Assembly: GCA_045125655.1 (NCBI GenBank)
Contig: JBGVNP010000198.1
Location: 1-6,871 of the forward strand
Length of the DNA stretch: 6,871 nucleotides
Reading direction: 5' to 3'
From: RGIG4608 sp045125655
Lineage (GTDB): Bacteria; Bacillota; Clostridia; Oscillospirales; CAG-272
Made by a program: the position numbers and the translations under genes. Position 1 is the first letter of the stretch. Each line of letters begins with the position of its first letter. A model generated the notes under the pieces. It was not told where the DNA came from, made no database searches, and was given only the letters and a program-made list of their open reading frames with translations. This document shows positions 1-6,520 of the stretch, piece by piece.

Positions 1-1
1 A

Positions 2-109
2 TACATTGCACTGCGAGCCAATCTTTTCCACAACGTGCAACTGATGTTTGCAAAATTCTATAACGGTAAGCACGTGCGCCGCCGTTCAACCGACTTGGCA
101 GGTATATGA
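2..109 (+). CDS. C-terminal end of an unidentified gene upstream of the terminase (partial)
   Basis: An open frame enters from the left edge and runs for 35 codons to a TGA at 107-109. Its stop overlaps the terminase start by four bases (ATGA, 106-109), the usual sign of translational coupling in a phage operon. The visible tail is basic near its end (HVRRRSTDLAGI). Its place just before a terminase large subunit would suit a small terminase subunit or another packaging-cluster protein, but this is inference from position only; no family is recognisable in 35 residues. Confidence 0.55.
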   Translation, partial: YIALRANLFHNVQLMFAKFYNGKHVRRRSTDLAGI

Positions 110-2130
110 TAGTGAATAAAGAAAAAATCATAGCAGAAAACATCAAACGGCTGGGAGCAATCTCAGCCGTTTACAATCCCATAACAGGAGAAGGCTCCAC
201 CTCGCTACCCCGTAAGCAGGTTGCCATAGAGGGATTCCCATTGCAGGAGATGTTCCTCCCAACCACTATGCTTGCAGATGAAAGCATAAGCAGGCTCGTG
301 GAGGTGGGAGCTACCCGTTATATCGAAAAACGAGATGGGCACAATGCCACGAACAAGAGCATAGTAGCCCTATGGCTCGACTTTTGCCTCACACGCATAA
401 AACACGACTTCGAATATTGGGCGAGGAGTATGACAACCATATCGGACAAAGGCAAGGGGCGCGACATTCCGTTCACACTGAACCGCGCACAAAGGCAATA
501 CCTTGCAGCAATGGAGAAACTACGCCTGGCAGGCGAACCAATAGATATAATACTATGCAAAGCCCGCCAATGGGGCGGCAGTACACTCACACAGCTATAT
601 ATGCTGTGGATACAGTTGGTTCACAAACGCAACTGGAACAGTGTTATATGCGGCGACATAGAGAAACAGTCATCCATAGTAGCCGGTATGCTTGCCAAGG
701 TGATAAACCGCTACCCACGTTGGGCAACGGGCGGCAGACAGATAACGACTGCCCCCTACCAGGGGGCACAAAAGACAAGAGTGATAAGCTGGAGCAATAG
801 CCGCTATTCGTTGGGCTCCTCGCAAAAACCCGATTCGCTACGCAGCGAGGACATAAGTATGGCCCACCTTACCGAGGTGGGCTTGTGGAAAGCCACACAG
901 GGGCGCAAACCCGAGGACCTCGTGCAATCAATCTTCGGCTCAATTGCATCGGGAGCATACACGATGAAGGTACTCGAATCTACCGCTAAGGGAGTGGGCA
1001 ACTTTTTTCACCGCACCTGGATAGATGCCACCGAGGGGCGCAACAACTTCACTCCCGTGTTTATCCCGTGGTACAGCATAGACATATACAGCAAGCCGAT
1101 GAAAGAGAGCGACTACCCCGCCTTCATTGACAGCCTTAACGAGTATGAGCAACAGTTGTTTGGGCTCGGTGCCACACTGGAGGCTATCGCCTGGTACCGC
1201 GACAAACGGCGCGAAATGCCCGACGAATGGCGCCTCTTTTCGGAGTTTCCGTCAACTGCTGCCGAGGCTTTCCAAAGCACAGGACACCGCGTGTTCCGCA
1301 TATCGTATGTAAACAATATACGCCGCACCTGCGTGCCGGCACCATTCAAGGGCGATATAGTGAGCCGTGGTTACACCACCAACGAACAAGGGAAGCAGGT
1401 GGAGCAAACGGAATTTCTACCCGCTGCACCCGGCGAGGATACAAACGAGAACTCGCTGTGGGTGTGGCTGATGCCCGACAACGAACAACCACTGCGCGAC
1501 CGCTACATAGTGGCAGTGGATGTGGGCGGTGTGAGCGACAAAGCCGACTATTCCTGCATTGTGGTAGCCGACCGTCTTGCAATGCTCGAGGGCGGGGTAC
1601 CCGAAATAGCAGCCTGCTGGCACGGCCACATAGAGCACGACAAACTGGCATGGAAGGCTGTGGAGATAGCGCGCGCATACGGCAACGCCCTGCTTATAAT
1701 AGAATCGAACACATTGGAAACAGAGGGCACCGAAGGCGATAATTTCGAATACATACTTAACGAAATAGCCGGCAAATACAGCAACCTCTTCAGCCGCACA
1801 TCGCAGCAGGAGATAAAACAGGGGCGCCCACGCCGCTGGGGTTTCCACACCAATAATGCCACCAAACCTATGGTTATAAATTTCCTGATAAAAGCTCTGC
1901 GCGACGAGCTCTACATAGAACGCTGCCTGCAAACCACGTACGAACTCGACCTCTACGAACTCAAAGAGAACGGCAAGGAGATGGGTGCCGTCGAGGGCAA
2001 TCACGACGACCGTGTTATGGCAACAGCCATACTCATATGGGCCTGCTACAACCACCCCCTGCCCCAACGCCCGGCAAACGGACAGAACAGCAAACGTCGC
2101 ACCCGCATTGTGAGTGAGGCCAGCATATAG
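106..2130 (+). CDS. Phage terminase large subunit (ATPase plus nuclease)
   Basis: This protein is likely the motor that cuts concatemeric phage DNA and drives it into the prohead. Seen in the 674 residues: a Walker A-like loop at 152-160 (KARQWGGST), a Walker B-like strand with the catalytic glutamate at E257 (MAHLTEVGLW), and a coupling-type motif LESTAKG at 290-296. The C-terminal half has an RNase H-like nuclease pattern: D472 in YIVAVDVGG, E533 in LLIIESN, and D634/D635 in NHDDRVMA. Order, spacing and length suit a complete large terminase. The start is set by the ATGA overlap with the preceding gene. G+C content is clearly higher than in cas9. No portal or head gene follows; the next 590 bases are non-coding, so the packaging cluster appears cut off. 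The general assignment is firm; the phage type and headful versus cohesive-end packaging cannot be told. Confidence 0.9.
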   Translation: MIVNKEKIIAENIKRLGAISAVYNPITGEGSTSLPRKQVAIEGFPLQEMFLPTTMLADESISRLVEVGATRYIEKRDGHNATNKSIVALWLDFCLTRIKHDFEYWARSMTTISDKGKGRDIPFTLNRAQRQYLAAMEKLRLAGEPIDIILCKARQWGGSTLTQLYMLWIQLVHKRNWNSVICGDIEKQSSIVAGMLAKVINRYPRWATGGRQITTAPYQGAQKTRVISWSNSRYSLGSSQKPDSLRSEDISMAHLTEVGLWKATQGRKPEDLVQSIFGSIASGAYTMKVLESTAKGVGNFFHRTWIDATEGRNNFTPVFIPWYSIDIYSKPMKESDYPAFIDSLNEYEQQLFGLGATLEAIAWYRDKRREMPDEWRLFSEFPSTAAEAFQSTGHRVFRISYVNNIRRTCVPAPFKGDIVSRGYTTNEQGKQVEQTEFLPAAPGEDTNENSLWVWLMPDNEQPLRDRYIVAVDVGGVSDKADYSCIVVADRLAMLEGGVPEIAACWHGHIEHDKLAWKAVEIARAYGNALLIIESNTLETEGTEGDNFEYILNEIAGKYSNLFSRTSQQEIKQGRPRRWGFHTNNATKPMVINFLIKALRDELYIERCLQTTYELDLYELKENGKEMGAVEGNHDDRVMATAILIWACYNHPLPQRPANGQNSKRRTRIVSEASI

Positions 2131-2181
2131 AAGGAAGCATACAATGCGCATTAAAGACGATGCCATAATGCAGAACATCGC

Positions 2182-2212
2182 CTTTTGGGCAGGCCCCGTG
2201 CATGCCCAAAAG
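2182..2212. repeat. Strong intergenic palindrome (REP-like)
   Basis: CTTTTGGGCA at 2182-2191 and TGCCCAAAAG at 2203-2212 form a perfect 10-bp inverted repeat around an 11-base GC-rich loop. It starts about 50 bases after the terminase stop. There is no T-run on either side, so it is not a classic terminator. It resembles short palindromic intergenic repeats that occur in many copies in Bacteroidetes genomes, but copy number cannot be judged here. Confidence 0.5.
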
Positions 2213-2228
2213 CCATTGCCCCTACAAT

Positions 2229-2262
2229 AAAAAATTGCGAGATGGTAAATCACCTCGCAATT
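2229..2262 (-). terminator. Rho-independent terminator for leftward transcripts
   Basis: AATTGCGAG (2233-2241) and CTCGCAATT (2254-2262) form a perfect 9-bp stem with a 12-base loop. On the - strand the stem is followed by a run of six T (A-run 2229-2234 on +, partly within the stem). The + strand side lacks a T-run, so the polarity is leftward. It would end the short transcript starting near 2307 and any read-through from cas9-cas1, and would shield the terminase from antisense transcription. Confidence 0.65.
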
Positions 2263-2308
2263 ATCCAAAGCCCCAAGCTTGATCTCTCGCGCTACGCGGC
2301 GACTTTGT
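2229..2308 (-). ncRNA. Candidate small structured RNA, about 80 nt
   Basis: A Bacteroidetes-type -7 box (2313-2320) and a terminator (2229-2262) bracket a short stretch on the - strand with no useful ORF. The sequence between them can form a CGCG-tag-CGCG mini-hairpin (about 2288-2298) and an AAGC/GCTT hairpin (about 2268-2280) before the terminator stem. This is the layout of a small RNA gene. No known RNA family is recognised, and the -33 box is poor, so it may equally be a remnant of a promoter and terminator brought in by recombination. Confidence 0.25.
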
Positions 2309-2312
2309 GATG

Positions 2313-2320
2313 CAAATATA
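2313..2320 (-). promoter_or_regulatory. Bacteroidetes-type -7 promoter box, leftward
   Basis: On the - strand this reads TATATTTG, an exact fit to the TAnnTTTG -7 element of Bacteroidetes primary-sigma promoters, followed by CATC. A -33 TTTG is not clear; TTC-rich sequence lies at about the right distance. Transcription would start near 2307 and run into the terminator at 2262-2229. Confidence 0.4.
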
Positions 2321-2352
2321 AATACTTTTTTATGAAACCCGAAGAACTAATG

Positions 2353-2475
2353 ATTGTAATTTACTACGAAATTAGTATCTTTACATAAGAAAGGAGGCGA
2401 TTCGGCATAATGCAAATAAATTTGCTTTCTGAACTCACCTTTCACTTTCTTTGAAATATCGAATACACCGCAAAA
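2353..2475 (+). repeat. Tandem repeat unit 1, with a CRISPR-repeat-like start
   Basis: This unit is repeated at 2500-2622 with a fixed offset of 147 bp and no gaps. The first 117 bases differ at eight positions, and similarity fades in the last few bases near 2470-2478. Its first 25 bases (2353-2377) match the reverse complement of the tracrRNA anti-repeat (6521-6545) at 21 positions. TATCTTTA follows at 2376-2383, close to the TAnnTTTG promoter box. Inside the unit is a short palindrome GCAAATAAATTTGC (2412-2425). It is oriented + as a CRISPR repeat, opposite to cas9, and lies where the array of a cas9-cas1-cas2 locus would be. At over 115 bp the unit is far longer than the roughly 47-bp repeats known from Bacteroides type II-C systems, so it is not a normal CRISPR repeat. 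Confidence 0.7.
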
Positions 2476-2499
2476 CACGCAGAGGCTCTTAATTGGTAC

Positions 2500-2622
2500 G
2501 TTGTAATTTGCTTCGAAATTAGTTTCTTTACATAAGAAAAGAGGCGGTTCAGCATAATGCAAATAAATTTGCTTTCTGCACTCACCTTTCACTTTCTTTG
2601 AAATATCGAATACACCACAATA
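2500..2622 (+). repeat. Tandem repeat unit 2, with a CRISPR-repeat-like start
   Basis: This is the second copy of the repeat. Its first bases GTTGTAATTTGCTTCGAAAT resemble the Bacteroides-type repeat start recalled as GTTGTGATTTGCTTTCAAAT. Against the tracrRNA anti-repeat, 2500-2524 pairs at 21 of 25 positions plus one G-U wobble. About 25-30 unique bases (around 2470-2499) separate the two conserved blocks, close to a type II spacer length. After about 2622 the sequence is unique and no third copy is visible. Confidence 0.7.
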
Positions 2623-2684
2623 CGTGTATCGCAATAAGAATCAAGAAATTACAGAGAACATTTGAAATAAAAAAGTATTCGAGC

Positions 2685-2724
2685 AAATCGGCTTATCCAT
2701 AAAGATGGGCCGATTTTTTATTTT
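2685..2724 (+). terminator. Rho-independent terminator reading rightward, touching the cas1 end
   Basis: AAATCGGC (2685-2692) pairs with GCCGATTT (2709-2716), with an inner CCAT/ATGG stem (2697-2700 and 2705-2708) and an AAAG loop. On the + strand it runs into six T, an A, then four more T, so its main polarity is rightward. The stop codon of truncated cas1 (2718-2720) lies inside the T-tract. No + strand gene precedes it, only the tandem repeats, so it could end a + strand transcript of those repeats or be the transplanted end of a lost unit. The hairpin could also work weakly for cas9-cas1 mRNA. Confidence 0.6.
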
Positions 2725-2966
2725 CTAAAAATAAGAGCCACATTATTATCGAGCAAGGCGTCAATAGCCCCTTGTGTTATAGTTATCTGCCTATTATCAA
2801 GCACCACCACACCTATATCCTCAATGGGAATTGTACGTATAGTGGTCTCTTTGAAAAAATCAGGCAAAGAACGGCTTTTCTCTACCTCGGGAAAGCGTAT
2901 TTCAAGTTGCTGCATACGCAGGCTTAAATATGCCGGATTTCCAAAATAAAGTGTGCGTTTTATCAT
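2718..2966 (-). pseudogene. cas1: CRISPR integrase Cas1, truncated to the N-terminal domain
   Basis: Cas1 is the catalytic subunit of the Cas1-Cas2 spacer integrase. The 82 residues match the type II Cas1 N-terminus: MIKRTLYFGNPAYLSLR at the start, then RTIPIEDIGVVVLDNRQITI and the stretch GAIDALLDNNVALI. The frame then ends FRK-stop, where a full protein of roughly 300 residues would continue. The whole C-terminal helical domain, with the metal-binding Glu, His and Asp residues, is missing, so integrase activity is not possible from this copy. The other two - strand frames beyond the stop show no obvious continuation, so this looks like a deletion or replacement near 2722 rather than a simple frameshift. 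The start overlaps the cas9 stop by ATGA (2963-2966), showing a former cas9-cas1-cas2 operon. cas2 is absent from the window. Confidence 0.88.
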
Positions 2967-5900
2967 TTTTCTACTATTTTGCCAACAACTGAAATCTGTA
3001 CTTTACGAGGGTTTTGCGCTTTAAGAGAAGACAATGAAACTCTTACTAATTTACCCATACTCTTTGACAACATTTCATTCTTTTCGCCATTATATTTATC
3101 ATCTACATTTGTTTCTAAATGATGTCTGAAAAAGTAATCTCCTTTTGTCAATTTTTGTACTCTATATAGGTGTTTGCTTAATTTGGCGTAATCGCCACAG
3201 CGCATTGCATCGTTATACTCATCGTCACTCATTCCTAGTACAAACATATCGTTCTGCTGCATAGACAACACAAGCGACCAACCCCTATCGGGTAATTGCG
3301 CTACAAAATCTTCAGTCATTTTGTCGTTAATATTATCCCACACTAACGATGGATTACCTATGACAACCGGTAGATTATGTTTTTTACGCTCTACTGCGTG
3401 CCAAAATGTTACAACGTGTTCCTTCCACTCACCTTTCCCGTTTATATATATTGCCACGTGATGATTATTTGCGGGTTTTACAAACGCAGTAGCCTCACCA
3501 CTTTCATTATAACGAACGGAAGCCACAGCCGACAAGCCGGTATGGCAACGTACAGTTCTTATTATATTTCCTTGATGGTCGTATAGAGGTTCTGCAAATG
3601 CATTCTTTTCATTACCACAAAACTCATTCAGTCGAGCTGCCACAATATCCCTTATGCGCTTATCCACAATATCCTTGACGCATTTTGAATCTATTGACGA
3701 CAAAGGGTATTTAATAACATATTTATTAACATAACGGGTATTCCCTTTTTTATCTTTCTCGGGTTGCTTTATACAACCATAAACACTCTCCTCACTCAAA
3801 GCACCACGTGGTATAACTATACCGCTTTGCGCAAGCACACGCTTGCCACCACGACGAACATATCTCTTACCGAGCGTGGCAACACGCTTTCCGGCCTTAA
3901 ATGAAATTAGAATATTTTCCACCGCTGCAAGAACCTCTGCTGTAGAGAAATGTGGTTGCGATATTATATAACGTTCAAGCCTCGATAATTTCTCACGATA
4001 CTGCTCGCCCTGCTTGTCTGTCGATTCGAATGGCACATCCTTCAACGAACTCAAATTATTCAATCTTTGAATATACCCCTGCTTGGTGCAAGCTATTGTA
4101 AGAGCGTCAAGTGCGTGATGACGATGATCGAGGCGTTTATTCCACCCCACGATGCGTTCCTCGCTGTGTTTCTGCCCTCTATGCTCAATTTCTACCATTT
4201 CTGTCAAGCCGCCCTTTTTATAGCACGACAAGTTAAGGGTGTGTAATACAATATCCCACCCCCAAGTATGACGCAAGAAATCCGTAACACTACCACTTGT
4301 GGCAAAAACATTATAACACACGCCCAATAGTATCTCCTTAGCTTTCTTGGCAATATATTGGCTCTCTCGCAATTGTCTATCAATAAAATCATCGGGTATT
4401 TCATTTGCAGGCATCAACAACTTGTTATATTTTGTTTTGCTTATTTTGTGCCCAAAGAAATATTCATTCACCCTATCCACATATTTTTGAAACTCTGTAT
4501 CGCCTTTGCTTTTCATATAATCATAAGCTGTACGATTGTTCTTCTCTTTATTACACTTACGGCAAGCACATACCTTATTTGAGAAACTGTCATCAAACAA
4601 CAACGATTTGGGAATTATATGCTCCACCTCAACTTCGTAGCCTTGCAAAAAATTATGTACATTCACAGGCTGTCCGCAGTACATACAAACCTCACCACTC
4701 TCTTTCCACAATTTATATTTCTGCAAACGACTGCGAGTAGGTGCAAGGCCATACTCTTTTATCAACGTAGCATTTCTATCGTTCTCTCGTTGATTGGCAC
4801 TCATTGATTTACTTGCCTGTTCACGTTCCTCCTTGCTTTGTTTCAGCTCGCGAGCGAGTTCTATTCTTATTTCATCAAATTTTCCATATTTCTCAATCAA
4901 AGCATTTACAACATTTATCATTTGATTGAGAATCTTTTCAACAACAGGCTGGCGCAAAGCACCTTTGTCGAGTTGCTTCAAAAATGGAAGCAGTTGCCTA
5001 CTCTCATTTTCTTCTTTTGTCATTGTTTTATTTGCATATCCTGCCAGCTCACAAGCCTCGGAATACATACAACCCTGCTGTAGGAATGGTAAAACACGGC
5101 GTATAGCACGTGTAGACTTATTACCATACCCCATTTTTACAAAATCTATATTACATAATTTTGCGAGCACACACTCGTCTTTTATTGCAAAGTTTTTGAC
5201 AAGTACGTTGCGCAATTTCTCTTGGTCCGAGATTGAATAAAGCACGTGCCACAATTTATTCAAAGGTTCATTCTCAAATCTGCTATCAACTATAGGAATA
5301 ATTTCTCCAGTCTCAGTATCAACATTTCCACTATCAGCAGTTGAAATATCAAAACGTAATAATTCTTCTTTGTTACCTACCCCCTGCAAAGCATTTGCAA
5401 GAATAACTCTTGTAACATTTCCTTGCAATCCGGTTCCTAAAGCCTTTCCACCATACCAACCATCTGACTTCTTTATACCCAATATCTTATACAAATCTTG
5501 AACTTTAAGCTTCTCGTGAGTATTCATAAACTCAAATATTTTGAGTTTATCCTCAAGAGTTATGTAGTATCTATCCTTTACACGATTTTCCAATACAATA
5601 TTATTTACACTCTCCCATATTTTGCATACTTGAAAAAGCGGTGCCGAACGTGGAACCACCCTGGGAGCAATATTTATTGTTTTTCCATTTACGACAAACG
5701 AAGAAGCCTCTAATTCGCATCTTGCTACCAGATGCTTGCAAGATTTCAGTGGCCTCTGATAATAGATTATTCTATTTCTTATCTCATCAATAACATCATC
5801 GGTTAGTATATTAGGATAGAACAGCTTTTGAGTAGAAATGATTCTATCAAATTCTTCCATATATGCTAATCGCGGAAAAATATTATCCTTGCAGCGAAAC

Positions 5901-6439
5901 GATTTGTCAGCAGATAATTTCTCAAAGAAAAACTCACCAATGGTAACATTCCGTTCTTTAATAGTAGCATATCTTTCGGTTATAGCCTTCAAATAGAGCG
6001 ACTGTTTCTTATCGGCAGCATCACCTTTTACTGAACGATAGCCACGTTTTTGATTTAGATGGAACAACACTCGCCCAAGTTCCGGCAAAGAAATCTGCTC
6101 ACGTGTAGCCCGAGCCCTTAATCCCCACAAATCAACAGCTTTCAACGAAACCAATGTTTCGTCGTACATCATACCCAATTTTCTTAATACAAGTAAAAGG
6201 TTGTAACGACGCATTTGGTAACGGTCATACCCTTTACGCTGAGTACGCTTTTGAGTACGTTCCGCATTTTTGGTTATAGTCTGTCCTTTTGAGAATTGGT
6301 TTGCATCATCTACAGAGAGTGGAATTATTCTACAACCAATATCTATTATTTGATTTTCTGTATTTTCACCCTCGTGTACAACAGCCCATCCTATACTGGA
6401 GCTACCCAAATCTAAACCAAGAATCTGCTTCATCTTCAT
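2963..6439 (-). CDS. cas9: CRISPR-associated endonuclease Cas9, type II-C
   Basis: Cas9 is an RNA-guided DNA endonuclease that needs crRNA and tracrRNA. The 1158-residue frame is uninterrupted and has every expected active-site residue. RuvC-I has D10 in GLDLGSSSIGWA; an arginine-rich bridge helix spans about 57-82; RuvC-II has E527 in IRIELAREL; RuvC-III has H775 and D778 in HHALDALTIA. The HNH domain has H607 in VEVEHIIPKS and N630, 23 residues later, the spacing seen in characterised Cas9s. Two CxxC pairs (C585/C588 and C626/C629) flank the HNH core, as in zinc-binding HNH domains of some II-C Cas9s. The recognition lobe lies between about 90 and 500, and the WED/PAM-interacting part after about 800. 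Compact size, a following cas1 and no csn2 or cas4 support II-C. Two nearby ATGs exist (6439 and 6433); the first is used here, and no Shine-Dalgarno is visible. It is AT-rich compared with the terminase and is divergent from the tracrRNA. Confidence 0.96.
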   Translation of the reverse strand: MKMKQILGLDLGSSSIGWAVVHEGENTENQIIDIGCRIIPLSVDDANQFSKGQTITKNAERTQKRTQRKGYDRYQMRRYNLLLVLRKLGMMYDETLVSLKAVDLWGLRARATREQISLPELGRVLFHLNQKRGYRSVKGDAADKKQSLYLKAITERYATIKERNVTIGEFFFEKLSADKSFRCKDNIFPRLAYMEEFDRIISTQKLFYPNILTDDVIDEIRNRIIYYQRPLKSCKHLVARCELEASSFVVNGKTINIAPRVVPRSAPLFQVCKIWESVNNIVLENRVKDRYYITLEDKLKIFEFMNTHEKLKVQDLYKILGIKKSDGWYGGKALGTGLQGNVTRVILANALQGVGNKEELLRFDISTADSGNVDTETGEIIPIVDSRFENEPLNKLWHVLYSISDQEKLRNVLVKNFAIKDECVLAKLCNIDFVKMGYGNKSTRAIRRVLPFLQQGCMYSEACELAGYANKTMTKEENESRQLLPFLKQLDKGALRQPVVEKILNQMINVVNALIEKYGKFDEIRIELARELKQSKEEREQASKSMSANQRENDRNATLIKEYGLAPTRSRLQKYKLWKESGEVCMYCGQPVNVHNFLQGYEVEVEHIIPKSLLFDDSFSNKVCACRKCNKEKNNRTAYDYMKSKGDTEFQKYVDRVNEYFFGHKISKTKYNKLLMPANEIPDDFIDRQLRESQYIAKKAKEILLGVCYNVFATSGSVTDFLRHTWGWDIVLHTLNLSCYKKGGLTEMVEIEHRGQKHSEERIVGWNKRLDHRHHALDALTIACTKQGYIQRLNNLSSLKDVPFESTDKQGEQYREKLSRLERYIISQPHFSTAEVLAAVENILISFKAGKRVATLGKRYVRRGGKRVLAQSGIVIPRGALSEESVYGCIKQPEKDKKGNTRYVNKYVIKYPLSSIDSKCVKDIVDKRIRDIVAARLNEFCGNEKNAFAEPLYDHQGNIIRTVRCHTGLSAVASVRYNESGEATAFVKPANNHHVAIYINGKGEWKEHVVTFWHAVERKKHNLPVVIGNPSLVWDNINDKMTEDFVAQLPDRGWSLVLSMQQNDMFVLGMSDDEYNDAMRCGDYAKLSKHLYRVQKLTKGDYFFRHHLETNVDDKYNGEKNEMLSKSMGKLVRVSLSSLKAQNPRKVQISVVGKIVEK

Positions 6440-6459
6440 TTATAAATTTTATTCTGCGC

Positions 6460-6486
6460 TAAATTTAATAGATTTATCATTTACAA
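6460..6486 (-). promoter_or_regulatory. Possible cas9 promoter
   Basis: On the - strand TAAATTTA (6467 to 6460) is one base off the TAnnTTTG -7 box, and a TTG lies 16 bases upstream (6486 to 6484). A start near 6453 would give a leader of about 15 bases before the cas9 ATG. The match is weak in AT-rich DNA. Confidence 0.3.
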
Positions 6487-6488
6487 TC

Positions 6489-6517
6489 TTGTTTTTACAA
6501 TTATATTATTAAATTTG
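6489..6517 (+). promoter_or_regulatory. tracrRNA promoter
   Basis: TAAATTTG at 6510-6517 is an exact TAnnTTTG -7 box, and TTG at 6489-6491 lies 18 bases upstream as a plausible -33 element. Transcription would start around 6521-6525, exactly at the beginning of the anti-repeat. Position and fit make this the best promoter in the window. It lies back to back with the possible cas9 promoter within the 81-base gap, so the two may influence each other. Confidence 0.55.
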
Positions 6518-6520
6518 CAG

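Larger units (their letters stand above)
2131..2717. other. Gene-poor junction between the terminase and the truncated cas1
   Basis: No convincing protein gene lies in these 587 bases. In order they contain a 28-codon ORF (2144-2230, behind AAGGAAG) that coincides with a palindrome, a leftward terminator, a possible small RNA unit, two copies of a roughly 120-bp tandem repeat, and a rightward terminator abutting cas1. The tail-to-tail position between a phage gene and a broken cas operon, plus the mix of repeats and palindromes, suggests a rearrangement zone in which the rest of cas1, cas2 and most of the CRISPR array were lost. That history is inference. Confidence 0.6.

Noticed and set aside
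372..800. A 142-codon + strand ORF inside the terminase gene.
   Set aside because: It is in another frame of a well-supported gene and its product has no recognisable motif.
2144..2230. A 28-codon + strand ORF behind AAGGAAG, right after the terminase.
   Set aside because: It is mostly made of the palindrome at 2182-2212 and has no family resemblance. A truncated portal start was considered but nothing supports it.
1417..2268. A 283-codon - strand ORF.
   Set aside because: It lies antisense across the terminase, in a frame left open by its codon composition, and continues through a palindrome and a terminator. No domain is seen.
2412..2424. TAAATTTG boxes inside both repeats (2417-2424 and 2564-2571) as promoters.
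   Set aside because: They lack a -33 element at the right distance and arise from an AT-rich palindrome, so they are not listed as promoters.
2353..2622. Calling the two repeats a genuine CRISPR array.
   Set aside because: Only two units are present, the conserved block is about 120 bp, and the match to the anti-repeat covers only its first 25 bases with four mismatches. They are reported as CRISPR-repeat-like, not as an array.
2347..2634. A 95-codon - strand ORF covering both tandem repeats, which would encode a protein with two near-identical 40-residue repeats.
   Set aside because: Of the eight base differences between the copies in the aligned block, six change the amino acid and only two are silent, so there is no sign of protein-level constraint. 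It has no recognisable domain and is best explained as a repeat that happens to be open.
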